From positions 14,322,001-14,386,000 of the forward strand of contig CM121341.1 in assembly GCA_051530055.1 (NCBI GenBank): a stretch of DNA of 64,000 nt. Reading direction: 5' to 3'. The stretch comes from Neoechinorhynchus agilis. Lineage: Eukaryota > Acanthocephala. Every line of letters starts with the position of its first letter. Within the stretch, counting starts at the first letter, position 1. A program made the position numbers and the translations under genes. The notes beneath the pieces were generated by a model. That model ran no database searches and was not told the origin of the DNA. It was given only the letters and a program-made list of their open reading frames with translations. Positions 44,287 to 52,769 of the stretch are shown here, piece after piece.

Positions 44287-45713
44287 TTACTTTCTCACAC
44301 CCAACTTCCACACGATTCGAGTTGTTGTTTGATCCAATAGGCCAGCAATTTCACTGAGCAGATCTTTGTTACGTACTGGCGATCCAGATTTTGTCAACCA
44401 TTTCCCGTTCTTATGCCACCCAATCAACCATTTGCTCAAACAATTGTAAACGTAGCCTTGAGAGACCCAAACTTCACATTCTCCCATACTCTCAATGGAA
44501 TCGATTAAACGAATCAAATCAATAACCGCTCTAAATTCAGATCTACTTGCATTTGTCGAGTCCAGACGTTGTGTCTTTTGAAGGTTCGGATGATCACTCT
44601 GGATTTCGTATGATGTCTCCTTCCCTACTACATATACTTTTAGAACTCGATGTTTGTAAACGGCCTCTTTAGCCAATCGATCGGCTATTTCATTTCCATG
44701 AATTCCAAAATGTGCCTTCACTTGCGGGAAAGTGTATAAATGTCTCCCTTTTTTATCCACCTTCCCGCCTCACGTGAATCCAATGGATCTTTAGTTGCTG
44801 TGACAAATTGTAGAGCTTATTAAGTTCTTCTTTGTTCTTCACACTATCACCGTCCGACTTTATCCAGCCGTTTTTTATCCATTTAGGAATCCATTCGGTC
44901 ATACACTGAACAAGAAATAAGCTATCAGTATGAACATTTAAAATCGTAAAATTTTGTTCAATTGCTTGTCCCACAGCCCTAATTGCGGCCAATATCTCAG
45001 CTTTGTTGTTCGTTACACCGTATGACGATAGAACCCGTTCCGTCACGTTCCATGGACTGCCTTCGGACCAATAAACACCAATACCCGCTACTGCATCACC
45101 AGTTCCGTTCTGTAGACAACACCCGTCGATGTAGACATCGTTTTTATGGAGCATCTCAGTCGTACAATGCTTCTCAGCGCCTGCCTTGGCTAACCGGTCC
45201 GCCCATTCGTTACCCATGTCGAGTTTCTGATGAGCACGTACAAACTCCCATTTCAGATTAGGTATCTGGCTACACAAATAATCCAGTCTTACCAAATCAT
45301 CCCGATTCTTTAAAAGGAAATAATTTGCACAAAGATTTTCTACCAATGCAAACGACCCTCAAATACACTTTCCTGTTTGCCGCCGATCCCACGTTTCCTC
45401 AACAACCATCCATTCTTTTTCCATCCACTAATCCATTTGGTCATGCAATCGATCATAAACTGACTATCAGTCCTAACTGTCAAACTTTGCTTTCCTGCCT
45501 TCACGGCAATCTCTAATGCTCGAATAGCAGCGTTCAGTTCTGCTCTAATATTCGTTTGCTTTTCTTTTATACTCGATCCCAGTGGCTCTGATACGTTTGA
45601 GGGATGGTCCGGGCGACCCCAGTATACTCCAATGCCTGCTTTTGCTCCGCACCGCCCGTTTCCAAAGCAGCACCCGTCGGTGTAGACAATGTCTGGTAAA
45701 CTTTCCACGGTGA
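44287..45713 (-). CDS. Triple RNase HI-domain protein, third domain degenerate
   Basis: Three consecutive RNase HI units on the minus strand. Unit 1 (45713 on): DIVYTDGCCFGNG, TNIRAELNAAIRALE, LTVRTDSQFMIDCM, and, after a short intron, KLDMGNEWADRLA; all catalytic positions (D, E, D, D) and the histidine are present. Unit 2: DVYIDGCC, NNKAEILAAIRAV, VHTDSLFLVQCM, then AHFGIHGNEIADRLA; also complete. Unit 3: LKVYVVGKETSYEI, SRSEFRAVIDLIRL, CEVWVSQGYVYNCLSKW; both aspartates of the TDG and TDS motifs are lost, so it is probably not catalytic. RNase HI cuts RNA in RNA-DNA hybrids. The first exon seen begins at an acceptor (TTTATTACAG), so an upstream exon is missing. The units are typical host eukaryotic RNase H1, not retroelement RNase H. 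Confidence 0.85.
44719..44770 (-). other. Putative non-canonical intron 2 of the RNase H gene
   Basis: On the coding strand CACGTG-AGGCGGGAAGG begins and TTCCCGCAAGTG-AAG ends the segment. GTG is the direct repeat. GCGGGAA (44762-44768) and TTCCCGC (44724-44730) are a perfect 7-base inverted repeat. Loss of 52 nt gives IHWIHV-KAHFGIHGNEIADR, the expected RNase H sequence. GT-AG choices give either a 40 nt intron with an odd insertion or lose conserved residues. Confidence 0.65.
45311..45363 (-). other. Intron 1 of the RNase H gene, border type ambiguous
   Basis: A 59 nt GT-AG intron (45366-45308, GTATTT to TTTTAAAG) keeps frame but gives ES-NRDDL. Removing 53 nt (45363-45311) with a TA repeat at the borders gives ESV-KNRDDL, matching the other two units (DSVKNKEEL, SPVRNKDLL). 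GGAAA and TTTCC lie near the two ends. Confidence 0.5.
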
Positions 45714-46002
45714 CTGTAATAAAGTCAGAGAATCTATAAATCTTAGAGGATTTTAAAAAAGGTCAATAATATGTGGTGGTCTTAGTCCTAAAATTTATGT
45801 ATCGTCAAAGGCAAACTATAAATTCATATTTTGCTTTTTGTTAAGTGCGAATTAAACACATTAACAACCTTGATAAAATCACAAGTTTGTGCCGAAATAT
45901 TGGGATCAATAAATTCTTTCAATTTTTCCGCCATATAAAAAACATGAATAGTTCAATCTTCAAAAATCTAAATTCATATTTATGCGTGGCTCAGCCGGTT
46001 GC

Positions 46003-46430
46003 CTTTTTATCGATAAGTACAAGATGAGGATTTTTTACCACACACATATCTCCGTCCTTATTCTCAGATTGCTCACGAGGAGGCGGGACCCATCAGTCAG
46101 TTTCCTCCTCCCTTCAGCTTTATTTCGCCCCTTTCGTTGCGCGTCATCAGCTTTGGACATCTCCTAATCCCAGCTTGGGTGAAAGAGGTCAAATCCGTTA
46201 CCGCCGATCACGCACAACCAAAGGGGACGAAATACCGCTAAAGGGAGGAAAAAACTCATTGATTACTCCCGCCTCCTCGTGAGCAATCTGAGAATCCGGA
46301 CAGAGATGTACGAACTTAAATCGGCACGATTATGGGCATTGAGCTCAGACCAGCGCTTCCTGGACCTCGATCGGTAGACCGTGTGCCCATAATTCAGATG
46401 TGTATGGTAAAACATCCTCATCTTGTACTT
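46003..46430. repeat. Palindromic pair of family A elements
   Basis: The left half has CGATAAGTACAAGATGAGGA, CTCACGAGGAGGCGGGACCC, TCCTCCCTTCAGC. The right half is the inverse: AAAGGGGACGAAATACCGCT, GGGAGG, CGCCTCCTCGTGAGC and CCTCATCTTGTACTTATCG. The arms are about 200 bases. A solitary family B arm (45865-45965) lies just to the left. The pair sits upstream of the RNase H gene and may lie in its first intron. Confidence 0.75.
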
Positions 46431-46924
46431 ATCGATGCAAACTATAAATTTTATAACTCAAGAAACATAACAGCTATTGCAAATCCGAAAACAACCTTGG
46501 GATCAGCGTACTTAATTTTAGCTACATATTTTATTAACGTGGTAAGTCGCGTTTCTTAACTTCGTTCGATTTCGCAAACATAAATAATCCAATAAAAATA
46601 GAGTATTTCTGATCGATCATAAAACTACGTGAAAATCGGCGGCTACCAGGTCCAATGTGAATAAAAACGCAATTCTGACAAACTAGTAAATCAACGTGAT
46701 TACAAATGCATTACACTTTAGTTGATTTCGAAAAAAAGAAAATATTTTAACTCAGCGAGTTTATTTTCAATGTGGCTAAGAGGTTCTTTTAAAAAATATC
46801 CTGCAACGGAATGACTTGAACGCAATTTGCCTCAAAGCTCATGCATATTTTCAAATATCGACGTTTTTTAACAAGTCTGGGGATTGTCTTTATCTAAGCA
46901 AGTCAAGCGGTTGAAACAAATGTC

Positions 46925-47085
46925 TATTTTGGATCGATATTTCAGAGTTTTACTCCTTCAGAGTTTTGAAACACACACGCAATTGTGTTTCAACCGCGTA
47001 TAGTGCTTAAATAAGGACAATCGAAAAAGTAACATGCGGTTGGGAAGTCAATCGATAAACCACCAACTAACCTACGCAGCCTGGC
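46925..47085 (-). pseudogene. Decayed copy of the small membrane protein gene
   Basis: Minus-strand sequence around GGTGGTTTATCGATTGAC, CGATTGTCCTTATTTAAGCA and CGCGGTTGAAACACAATT aligns to 43930-44045 (GGTGGATTATCGACTT, CAATTGCCCTTATTTTAGCA, GCAGTTGAAACGAG). The frame is destroyed. Confidence 0.55.
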
Positions 47086-47180
47086 GGAAATACAAGCCAA
47101 GGCTTAATATTACAAGTGCTTAAAAGACTTACATTCGAGTTTGGAAGATCGAAACACCTTAAAGGACATTATGCGATTTA

Positions 47181-47834
47181 TCAGAGCAAAAGCATCAAAT
47201 AAAGTGATTTTAAAAGGTTCTTGTTGAAAAGATCCATATAAGATAGTTGCCTAATGCGAGTAGGTATCGGATCAGAATCTGAGAACACGTATTCGAATAG
47301 TTTTTTAACAAAATTTCGGAATATACTCTCGTCTGCTTTTTCGAACACCTCAAAACATTTTCCATCGTCCATCACCGCTCGTATTGAATCTACAAGTCCT
47401 CTACAACTTGTCCATTTAAGATATCCAAGACTTTGTGCTTTATCAGCAAGTTCGCATTGATGATTGTTCATGAGATCTTCATTGACAACAACAATAACTC
47501 GTTTGCACTTTGATTCAAGCGCCTCAATAACGGATCCTGCACCAGCGTGGCTTATTATGAGATCAGCTCCGTCCAGATATTCCTTTATGCTACTGTTCTG
47601 ATAGCATTTCGAAAACCGAGCCACTCAGAATCGCATGTCGCAGTAGTCAAACGAAATACATTCTTCAAATCCACATGGTTCTTTGAATTCGTGAACGTTT
47701 CCATATTGTATGATTAACCTTGAAAATCCGAGGTCGTTTATTAAGAGCTTTGTGAAGCTGGAGTCAGAAGATATGAGATTAGTCAGTTTTGGAAAATTGG
47801 TTGTACCGACGGTTACGAATACAGTTCGACCCAT
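47181..47834 (-). CDS. alg13: UDP-GlcNAc transferase catalytic subunit ALG13
   Basis: Cytosolic glycosyltransferase subunit that with the membrane partner ALG14 adds the second GlcNAc to the dolichol-linked precursor at the ER. It starts MGRTVFVTVGTTNFPKL (human MKCVFVTVGTTSFDDL), has FSRLIIQYGN, DLIISHAGAGSVIEALE (the conserved ISHAGAGS), and VIVVVNEDLMNNHQCELADKAQ. A TGA codon lies in frame after CDMRF. Removing 36 nt (47639-47604), bordered by TGC on both sides, gives SFDYC-YQNSSIKEYLDGAD, exactly the human spacing (TLDVYRYKDSLKEDIQKAD). TCATCATTTTCAG ends nine bases before the ATG. The protein is about 205 aa, near the usual size of the single-domain form. Confidence 0.85.
47604..47639 (-). 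other. Putative 36 nt non-canonical intron in ALG13
   Basis: On the coding strand TACTGC-GACATGCG begins and GAAATGC-TATCAG ends the segment. TGC is the direct repeat. The insert can fold through CTGAG and CTCGG with CGA and TCG outside. It contains the in-frame TGA. A GT-AG alternative of 60 nt would delete eight aligned residues. Confidence 0.55.
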
Positions 47835-47879
47835 GTGTAAAATCTGAAAATGATGAAAAATCAATAACAGCGGTTTTGA

Positions 47880-48284
47880 TCATTGTACCTACTGAATGAT
47901 TTCTAGGTGGCTTAAAAAATTACCAGTCACTAAGCTACGATGCTTATGTGGCTTAAAAAAATATATTTCACGTTCTAAAAGTAGCATTTAAAAAAATCAG
48001 AGTTAACGTGACATTTTTTGGCATGCCCATTAATCTGTTGCCAATTCAGTTAGCACAAAAATTTTAAATCAATTATGTTTAAAATGCAATCGCTAGCTCC
48101 GAAAACTTCCTGGTATTCACTTCTTCATTTTTAATGCTCCATTTTAAAATAAGAAGGCTACTTTAAACTTCCATTGCAGCATTAAGATACTCAACAAAAG
48201 AGAGAAATAGACTAAATGGGCATTAAAACACTCTTCTGCTTTTTTTTAATCCGGGGAACTTTATTTTAAGCCATAAGATCATTC
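47880..48284. other. No gene seen
   Basis: AT-rich sequence upstream of ALG13, with two copies of the short stretch GTGGCTTAAAAAA about 45 bases apart (47907 and 47950). Nothing else recognised. Confidence 0.4.
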
Positions 48285-48375
48285 ACACCACCGCTCTGGA
48301 TCACTCAGCTGCCGTGCTGGTGTAACGGTCGAAAGGACGGATGCAGCGTTCCCTCGTTGCACAGCCATGACTTGT
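48285..48375 (-). mobile_element. 3' end of the restriction-type LINE, reversed
   Basis: The reverse complement reads CGTCCTTTCGACCGTTACAC, CAGCTGAGTGATCCAGAGCG and GTGGTGTGAATGATC, the same terminus as at 37430-37520. A 90-base truncated insertion. Confidence 0.75.
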
Positions 48376-48655
48376 TTCAGTTATTATCGTTAGTATTATC
48401 GACTGAAATCTAAACTACCTCTTTCACTAATTTCAAAATTTGAACAATAAAGGGAACCTGACCTGACCTAGTTCGGACTAATGACACTAATTCTCTAGAT
48501 ACAGGTCGTGACATTTATCATTACCACCATAAAAGGTCAAAGGCTTCTTCTGTAAGGGTAAAGTGAATCAGTGTGACAATTAGACGATAAAAGAACATAT
48601 AGACAACGAACATCTTTCAGCGACCTTCCAAACTCCAAGCTCAATCCATTCTAAG

Positions 48656-48979
48656 ATGGGAAACGCTAATAGCAGAGATATGCACGAGATCTATGTTGAA
48701 GAACCGATGAAACCTGTGTCAAAGAAAATCAAAGGATCTAGGAAAAAGGATTTTGCCACATTCAATCCACCATATACGAGTGAACTACAACAAATGAACT
48801 ATCCTGTCCCAGCCTTTTATATACCGCCGCAACAATATATGATGCCAACTGCGCAACCTGCGATGATGGGTCCGTACTTGGGACCAATGTACCCACAACC
48901 CATGATGTCGAATCCCATTTCACCACATGACTGTCTAGTCGGACGCTGGCATCAAGTCCCTGGAGTTTTCTACGCATAA
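48656..48979 (+). CDS. Small protein with predicted N-myristoylation site
   Basis: 107 aa starting MGNANSRDMHEIYVEEP. Gly2 with Ser6 fits the N-myristoyltransferase consensus, which would place it on cytoplasmic membrane faces. A lysine cluster (KKIKGSRKKDF) could help membrane binding. The rest is rich in Pro, Met, Gln and Tyr (PVPAFYIPPQQYMMPT, GPMYPQPMMSNP) and probably disordered. ATTCTAAG ends directly before the ATG. It converges on a minus-strand frame ending at 48997, with only 17 bases between the stops. I do not recognise orthologues. Confidence 0.6.
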   Translation: MGNANSRDMHEIYVEEPMKPVSKKIKGSRKKDFATFNPPYTSELQQMNYPVPAFYIPPQQYMMPTAQPAMMGPYLGPMYPQPMMSNPISPHDCLVGRWHQVPGVFYA

Positions 48980-48996
48980 TAAAGTTTGGAAATGAA

Positions 48997-49372
48997 TCAA
49001 TTTTTAGATATCTCCTTGAATGGGTCATATTGTTCACAAGAATCTTTAGACGTTACGCCGGTTAAAGCGAAACCAACCGCCTTCGATCCTTTCGCGCTGA
49101 AAAACCTTTTCCGTCTCCTATAATAGTGACTGCTATGATCGTCCTTCCAACCTTGTCTTCCTGAAGATTTTCTTCTAAACAATCGACATGGATGCTGGTT
49201 CTTTTTATCTGCGCACATTATCCTAAGGTCTGCATTTTTTGAAACGTGAGGATCCTCAAAATACTATTCAAACCTCTTAGCTGTTGACTAATGTCGGCGA
49301 GTTTCTGATCCACCCTATCATCACGTTGAATACTATAAGGTGAGTTTGAGCGCTGATAATTATCCTGATTTT
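48997..49372 (-). CDS. Probable small gene, two overlapping frames
   Basis: An open stretch from an acceptor-like AAATCAG at 49373 reads DNYQRSNSPYSIQRDDRVDQ, KLADISQQLRGLNSILRILT to TLG and a stop. A second frame from the ATG at 49218 (MCADKKNQHPCRLFRRKSSG, then basic DHSSHYYRRRKRFFSAKG) overlaps that stop (TAATG). The first resembles a short coiled coil, the second a basic tail. They may be one protein joined by an intron that I cannot place, or two frames. No start was found for the first. Confidence 0.35.
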
Positions 49373-49666
49373 CTAATTTGCACGACAAAGGTTTGAAAAT
49401 CGGGTCTGAAGGGGAATCGAATCTTTAACTGAATTGAAATTAGACAAAATATTCTTAAGATTTGACCAAAAGGAAACTCTCGTAGCCACTAACCCAGTAA
49501 ACACCTTGCAAGGTTGTCTTAAATCCAAAACTTCCTTTCTGGTATGTAAAGGCAAACATAGAGCAAGAATATATAATTTTGTTCGGCTATAAGACAAAGC
49601 CCGTTGAATTCGACGTCTTATGATACAACGATTACACTTTAATTGATACGCTTTAGACGATAACAT
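49373..49666 (-). mobile_element. Possible remnant of a LINE N-terminal region
   Basis: The frame contains PCKVFTGLVATRVSFWSNLK, which loosely resembles QVGKAFTGLVNDCLQKN in the N-terminal part of the restriction-type LINE (about 26720). The match is short and other readings are possible. Confidence 0.2.
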
Positions 49667-49822
49667 TTTGTTTACCGCCTAGGCCCGGCACAGTTTATTA
49701 AATCTTATCGGCTACTAATTGAAGGATATCTCGCTAGTTCACTAATACTAGGAATTTTAGGATACAATTTGGAGGAGAACGACGACGTTCATGGTCTAGT
49801 TGAAGGCTAGTTAAAAGGAAAA

Positions 49823-50660
49823 TTATTTCATAAGCAGACCAGCCGATTTGAACAATTTAGAAAATCTCGGTGTTAAGAAATTCACGCTAAAATCTAACAC
49901 GTCAATTCTTTTCAAATGATAGGAAAGCTCACTAACGTGCAACTCAGATCTTAAGCTCCGGATATCTGTACGACAAAATTGAGCTCCCGTATGAACGGTA
50001 GCTTTCTTAAAGTTCTAGAGTTTAATATTTTTATAAGAAAATCAAATGCTACCATGAGTACGTCTGGAGGTACGTGATACATTATCGCCAGTCGCATCAT
50101 AGTGTGATAAAGCAAATCCTTTACTGTCTTTGGTTTCTACATTCATAATTATAAGACAATAGAAAAAAATTAAATTAAGAAGCTGACGTTTCTAATATCT
50201 TCTCTAGCTACTAGTCGTTTCAAGACATCGGCATCATTTAACTGTTATTGGTTTGCATTGATAACGCCGAAAATAGTTAACTCACTGGAATTCGAACACG
50301 GCTTGTCTTTAAAATATGACCAATAGCTGCAAAGAAACCACGTAAATCTTTGCTCTGAGAAGATTCCATTTTTTGAAGCATTTCTTGTGTAATTCGACGA
50401 TTTAAGTCGCCACTACGGAACTTATAAAAGAGAACATCGATAAACGGAATACCTGGCTCTATGAGCTACTCGGCTCATTTCTTCACTCTTAAACCTGGGC
50501 CAGTCAGACTTCGATAAAGAAATTAAAATTTACTTGCCTGATAAAAAGCGCAACGCTTCTTCCAACAGTTTGGGTTTTTGCATGAACATCCTGATCGAAC
50601 TTTTGTTTACAGAATCGTCATGGACGGCGGTAAACACACGAACACTTACAACAATCACTC
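49823..50660 (-). CDS. Unrecognised multi-exon gene with very short introns
   Basis: Exons found by joining frames, 5' to 3': about 50660-50538 (VFTAVHDDSVNKSSIRMFMQ, KPKLLEEALRFLS), 50452-50286 (GIPFIDVLFYKFRSGDLNRR, ITQEMLQKMESSQSKDLRGF, FAAIGHILKTSRVRIP), 50241-50188 (LNDADVLKRLVAREDIRN), 50136-50053 (KPKTVKDLLYHTMMRLAIMY, HVPPDVLM) and 50014-49823 (NFKKATVHTGAQFCRTDIRS to SAGLLMK and stop). The introns are about 85 (GC or GT donor, uncertain), 44 (GTGAGT to AACAG), 51 and 38 nt. The predicted helices and continuous frame through five exons argue that it is real. I do not recognise it. Helical-repeat mitochondrial RNA proteins are one possibility. The start exon is missing. Confidence 0.6.
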
Positions 50661-51039
50661 GGAAACATTATTTGAATAAAGGCACATAGAAAGTGGGTGT
50701 ACAAAAGGTTTCTATGGCAATAATTGTAGCACTTATCCTAAAAACAATTTGACATTATTAAACTTAATAAATTGACGCCCGCAATTTTAAATTTATTTAA
50801 GATGTACAATATTGAGCATACTGCCCAACGACAAATCGCAATATAGGGTAAACCAACCATTTTAATGCCGGTATGTGAGGAGATACCGGGTTATATGATC
50901 AGAAGTATTATTGGCAAATTTTAATAACAAACAACCTGATGATGAACGTGACGAGGCTCAAAACGTATTAAATAAAAAATTATTTACCGAGTGAATACTT
51001 CTAAATAATACTTCCTACCATTTTGTGACTGGGATTATA

Positions 51040-51760
51040 ATAACACGTTTTATTATCGAACAAGACAGGAAAACAATCTACCTCCGGGTCCTCGTGAACA
51101 TTCGAACCAGATGATAGGTTAAATCAGAAATTTTCAATCTTGTGGTTGCGGCCCATTAAAAATGGTTAATAGCAGATTTCGACGGCATTTTTCCATTCAC
51201 GGAAAAACTCACTACATTATCACAATATTACTATGTGAGAAGCACTGTCCGCCTACATTTTTGTTGTAGATGGCGCTCGTAGCCGAATTGGCCGGTTATC
51301 TGGCTCCATCATTTTCTCTTTTTGCCTTCATTGCTAAGGAACTCGGAGCAGTGCGAGCAGTGGTGTCATCGGGAAGGTCGATCTACTGATCTGCTTCTTT
51401 TATCCCTTTTTTCTAATATGAGCTAGAACCATTAAATTAATTATATCAAGAGCAGGAATAACATTTTTTCTTAAGTATATTTTCGGTGAACGTGGTTGCT
51501 TATTTTGGAGTCGATAACGGGGCCGGCCGGGAGAGAAAGTTAGGGGTTATAGGCATAGGATTGAGAAACAGGGCAAAGAAGCTGACCCATGTACCTTTGG
51601 ATCCTCATGAACTCTCGAGTTCTGATGGGATAAATGAATGTGACTATTGATTTTGGAGTGGATTACGAGTTCGATCGGGTTGGAGGGTCCGATCGGGGTT
51701 GGAATTGGTGTTTTATTGCATGCAGGAGCTCTTATGAGGTTGGGTCTTTCCTCAGAATCA
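51040..51760 (-). mobile_element. Two reversed LINE-J tails
   Basis: 51040-51115 has ATAACACGTTTTATTATCGA and CTACCTCCGGGTCCTCGTGA. 51588-51770 has CATGTACCTTTGGATCCTCA, CGAGTTCTGATGG, repeat units with GATCGGGTTGGAGGGTC, and GTTGGGTCTTTCCTCAG. Both are reversed 3' ends of the family at 15.7 kb. Between them, I see no gene. Confidence 0.6.
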
Positions 51761-52507
51761 TTTCAGGTAATGATATCCGAGAAGATTGGACAGCATGGAA
51801 AAAGTAGAGGAGGTAGAAGGTAGTATGGAACGAATTGGGCTTAAAATTGTAGTGATAAGGTTTTAGAAAATCGAAATCCAATTAGGTGATCGGTACCTAG
51901 GAAGAACTAGCATCTTATTTAATTCAGTGCATGAAACGCGTGTCCTAAAATTTGAATTTCCAGCAAACTAGATGCAGGCGCAGTTATCTTCAGAACGTTT
52001 TAGACATTGTGGATATTAGTGATTCGGTTTTTGTTGTAGTTTTGGATACGCACTTTGCCAAATCTCTACTGGGAATGCACTTTTCGCGTCCAATAACTAA
52101 AACATTATTGATCCGTGGGTCCACCGATAAAACTGTCTCAAAGAAAGCACTACGATTAATTCATACACAAAACACCACTTAAGATTTTGATAAAGGAACT
52201 CCCAAGATCGTCGTCGATTACGATTCTGAGGATGCCAAAGGACTTGGAATTCGGAAAACATGGGACAATGGATGAAACCTTCTCTAAAGACGATTTCAAT
52301 CGCAAATCAGTCCGTAAAATCTACACGTTGAAAATTAGCACAACAATCAGCCATTTTGTTAAAAATAGGCCTCATAACTAACTGAACTAAATGATCAAAG
52401 ATTGGTCAATGTATACGATTCTTCCAGCGTATTATTAAAAGCGATTACGTCAGATTTCAATGGAAATTAAAGATTAATTATCGATATGTGAGTAATATTT
52501 ATTTAAA

Positions 52508-52637
52508 GAACATAGTTTCGTTTTCTTCAAATGTTATGTTTGTTCGGCAGCTTCCTTGATGGCCGCGGCATTGCCGCGTTGGATCGCCGCGCTGATTCAC
52601 TGCAACAGGAAGCTGCTGGATCGCACATCGCCGGTGG
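52508..52637 (+). repeat. 130 bp GC-rich hairpin repeat, copy 2
   Basis: Two base differences from 11167-11296 over 130 positions. The next bases (GAAGTGTTGTTTAGATTTAC) start the TTTCGAACC repeat, so it lies at the edge of another element. Confidence 0.85.
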
Positions 52638-52765
52638 AGAAGTGTTGTTTAGATTTACCCGGTAGAGAAAGTTTTTACTGACGACGTTTCGAACCTCGTC
52701 GAATTCATCATCGGATTTTTTTACCATACGGCGAGGTTCGAAACGTCTTCAATAATTTTTTTGTA
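52632..52765. repeat. TTTCGAACC repeat with terminal hairpin
   Basis: GACGACGTTTCGAACCTCGT at 52680-52699 is inverted as CGGCGAGGTTCGAAACGTC at 52728-52747 around a loop with TTCATCATCGG. Same family as 47-136. Confidence 0.55.
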
Positions 52766-52769
52766 AGGA

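Noticed and set aside
44287-45713. RNase H domains from an LTR or LINE retroelement
   Set aside because: There is no reverse transcriptase next to them, and the motifs (GWKKNGW, RAELNAAIRALE, ADRLA) are those of cellular RNase H1.
46472-46541. Plus-strand exon with AACAG acceptor and GTAAGT donor near 46541
   Set aside because: It reads as a short hydrophobic stretch but no neighbouring exon was found, so I leave it out.
50137-50192. Seven-base direct repeat TAGAAAC at intron 50137-50187 as another repeat-bordered intron
   Set aside because: Removing one repeat copy plus the insert breaks the frame; the GT-AG solution of 51 nt keeps it.
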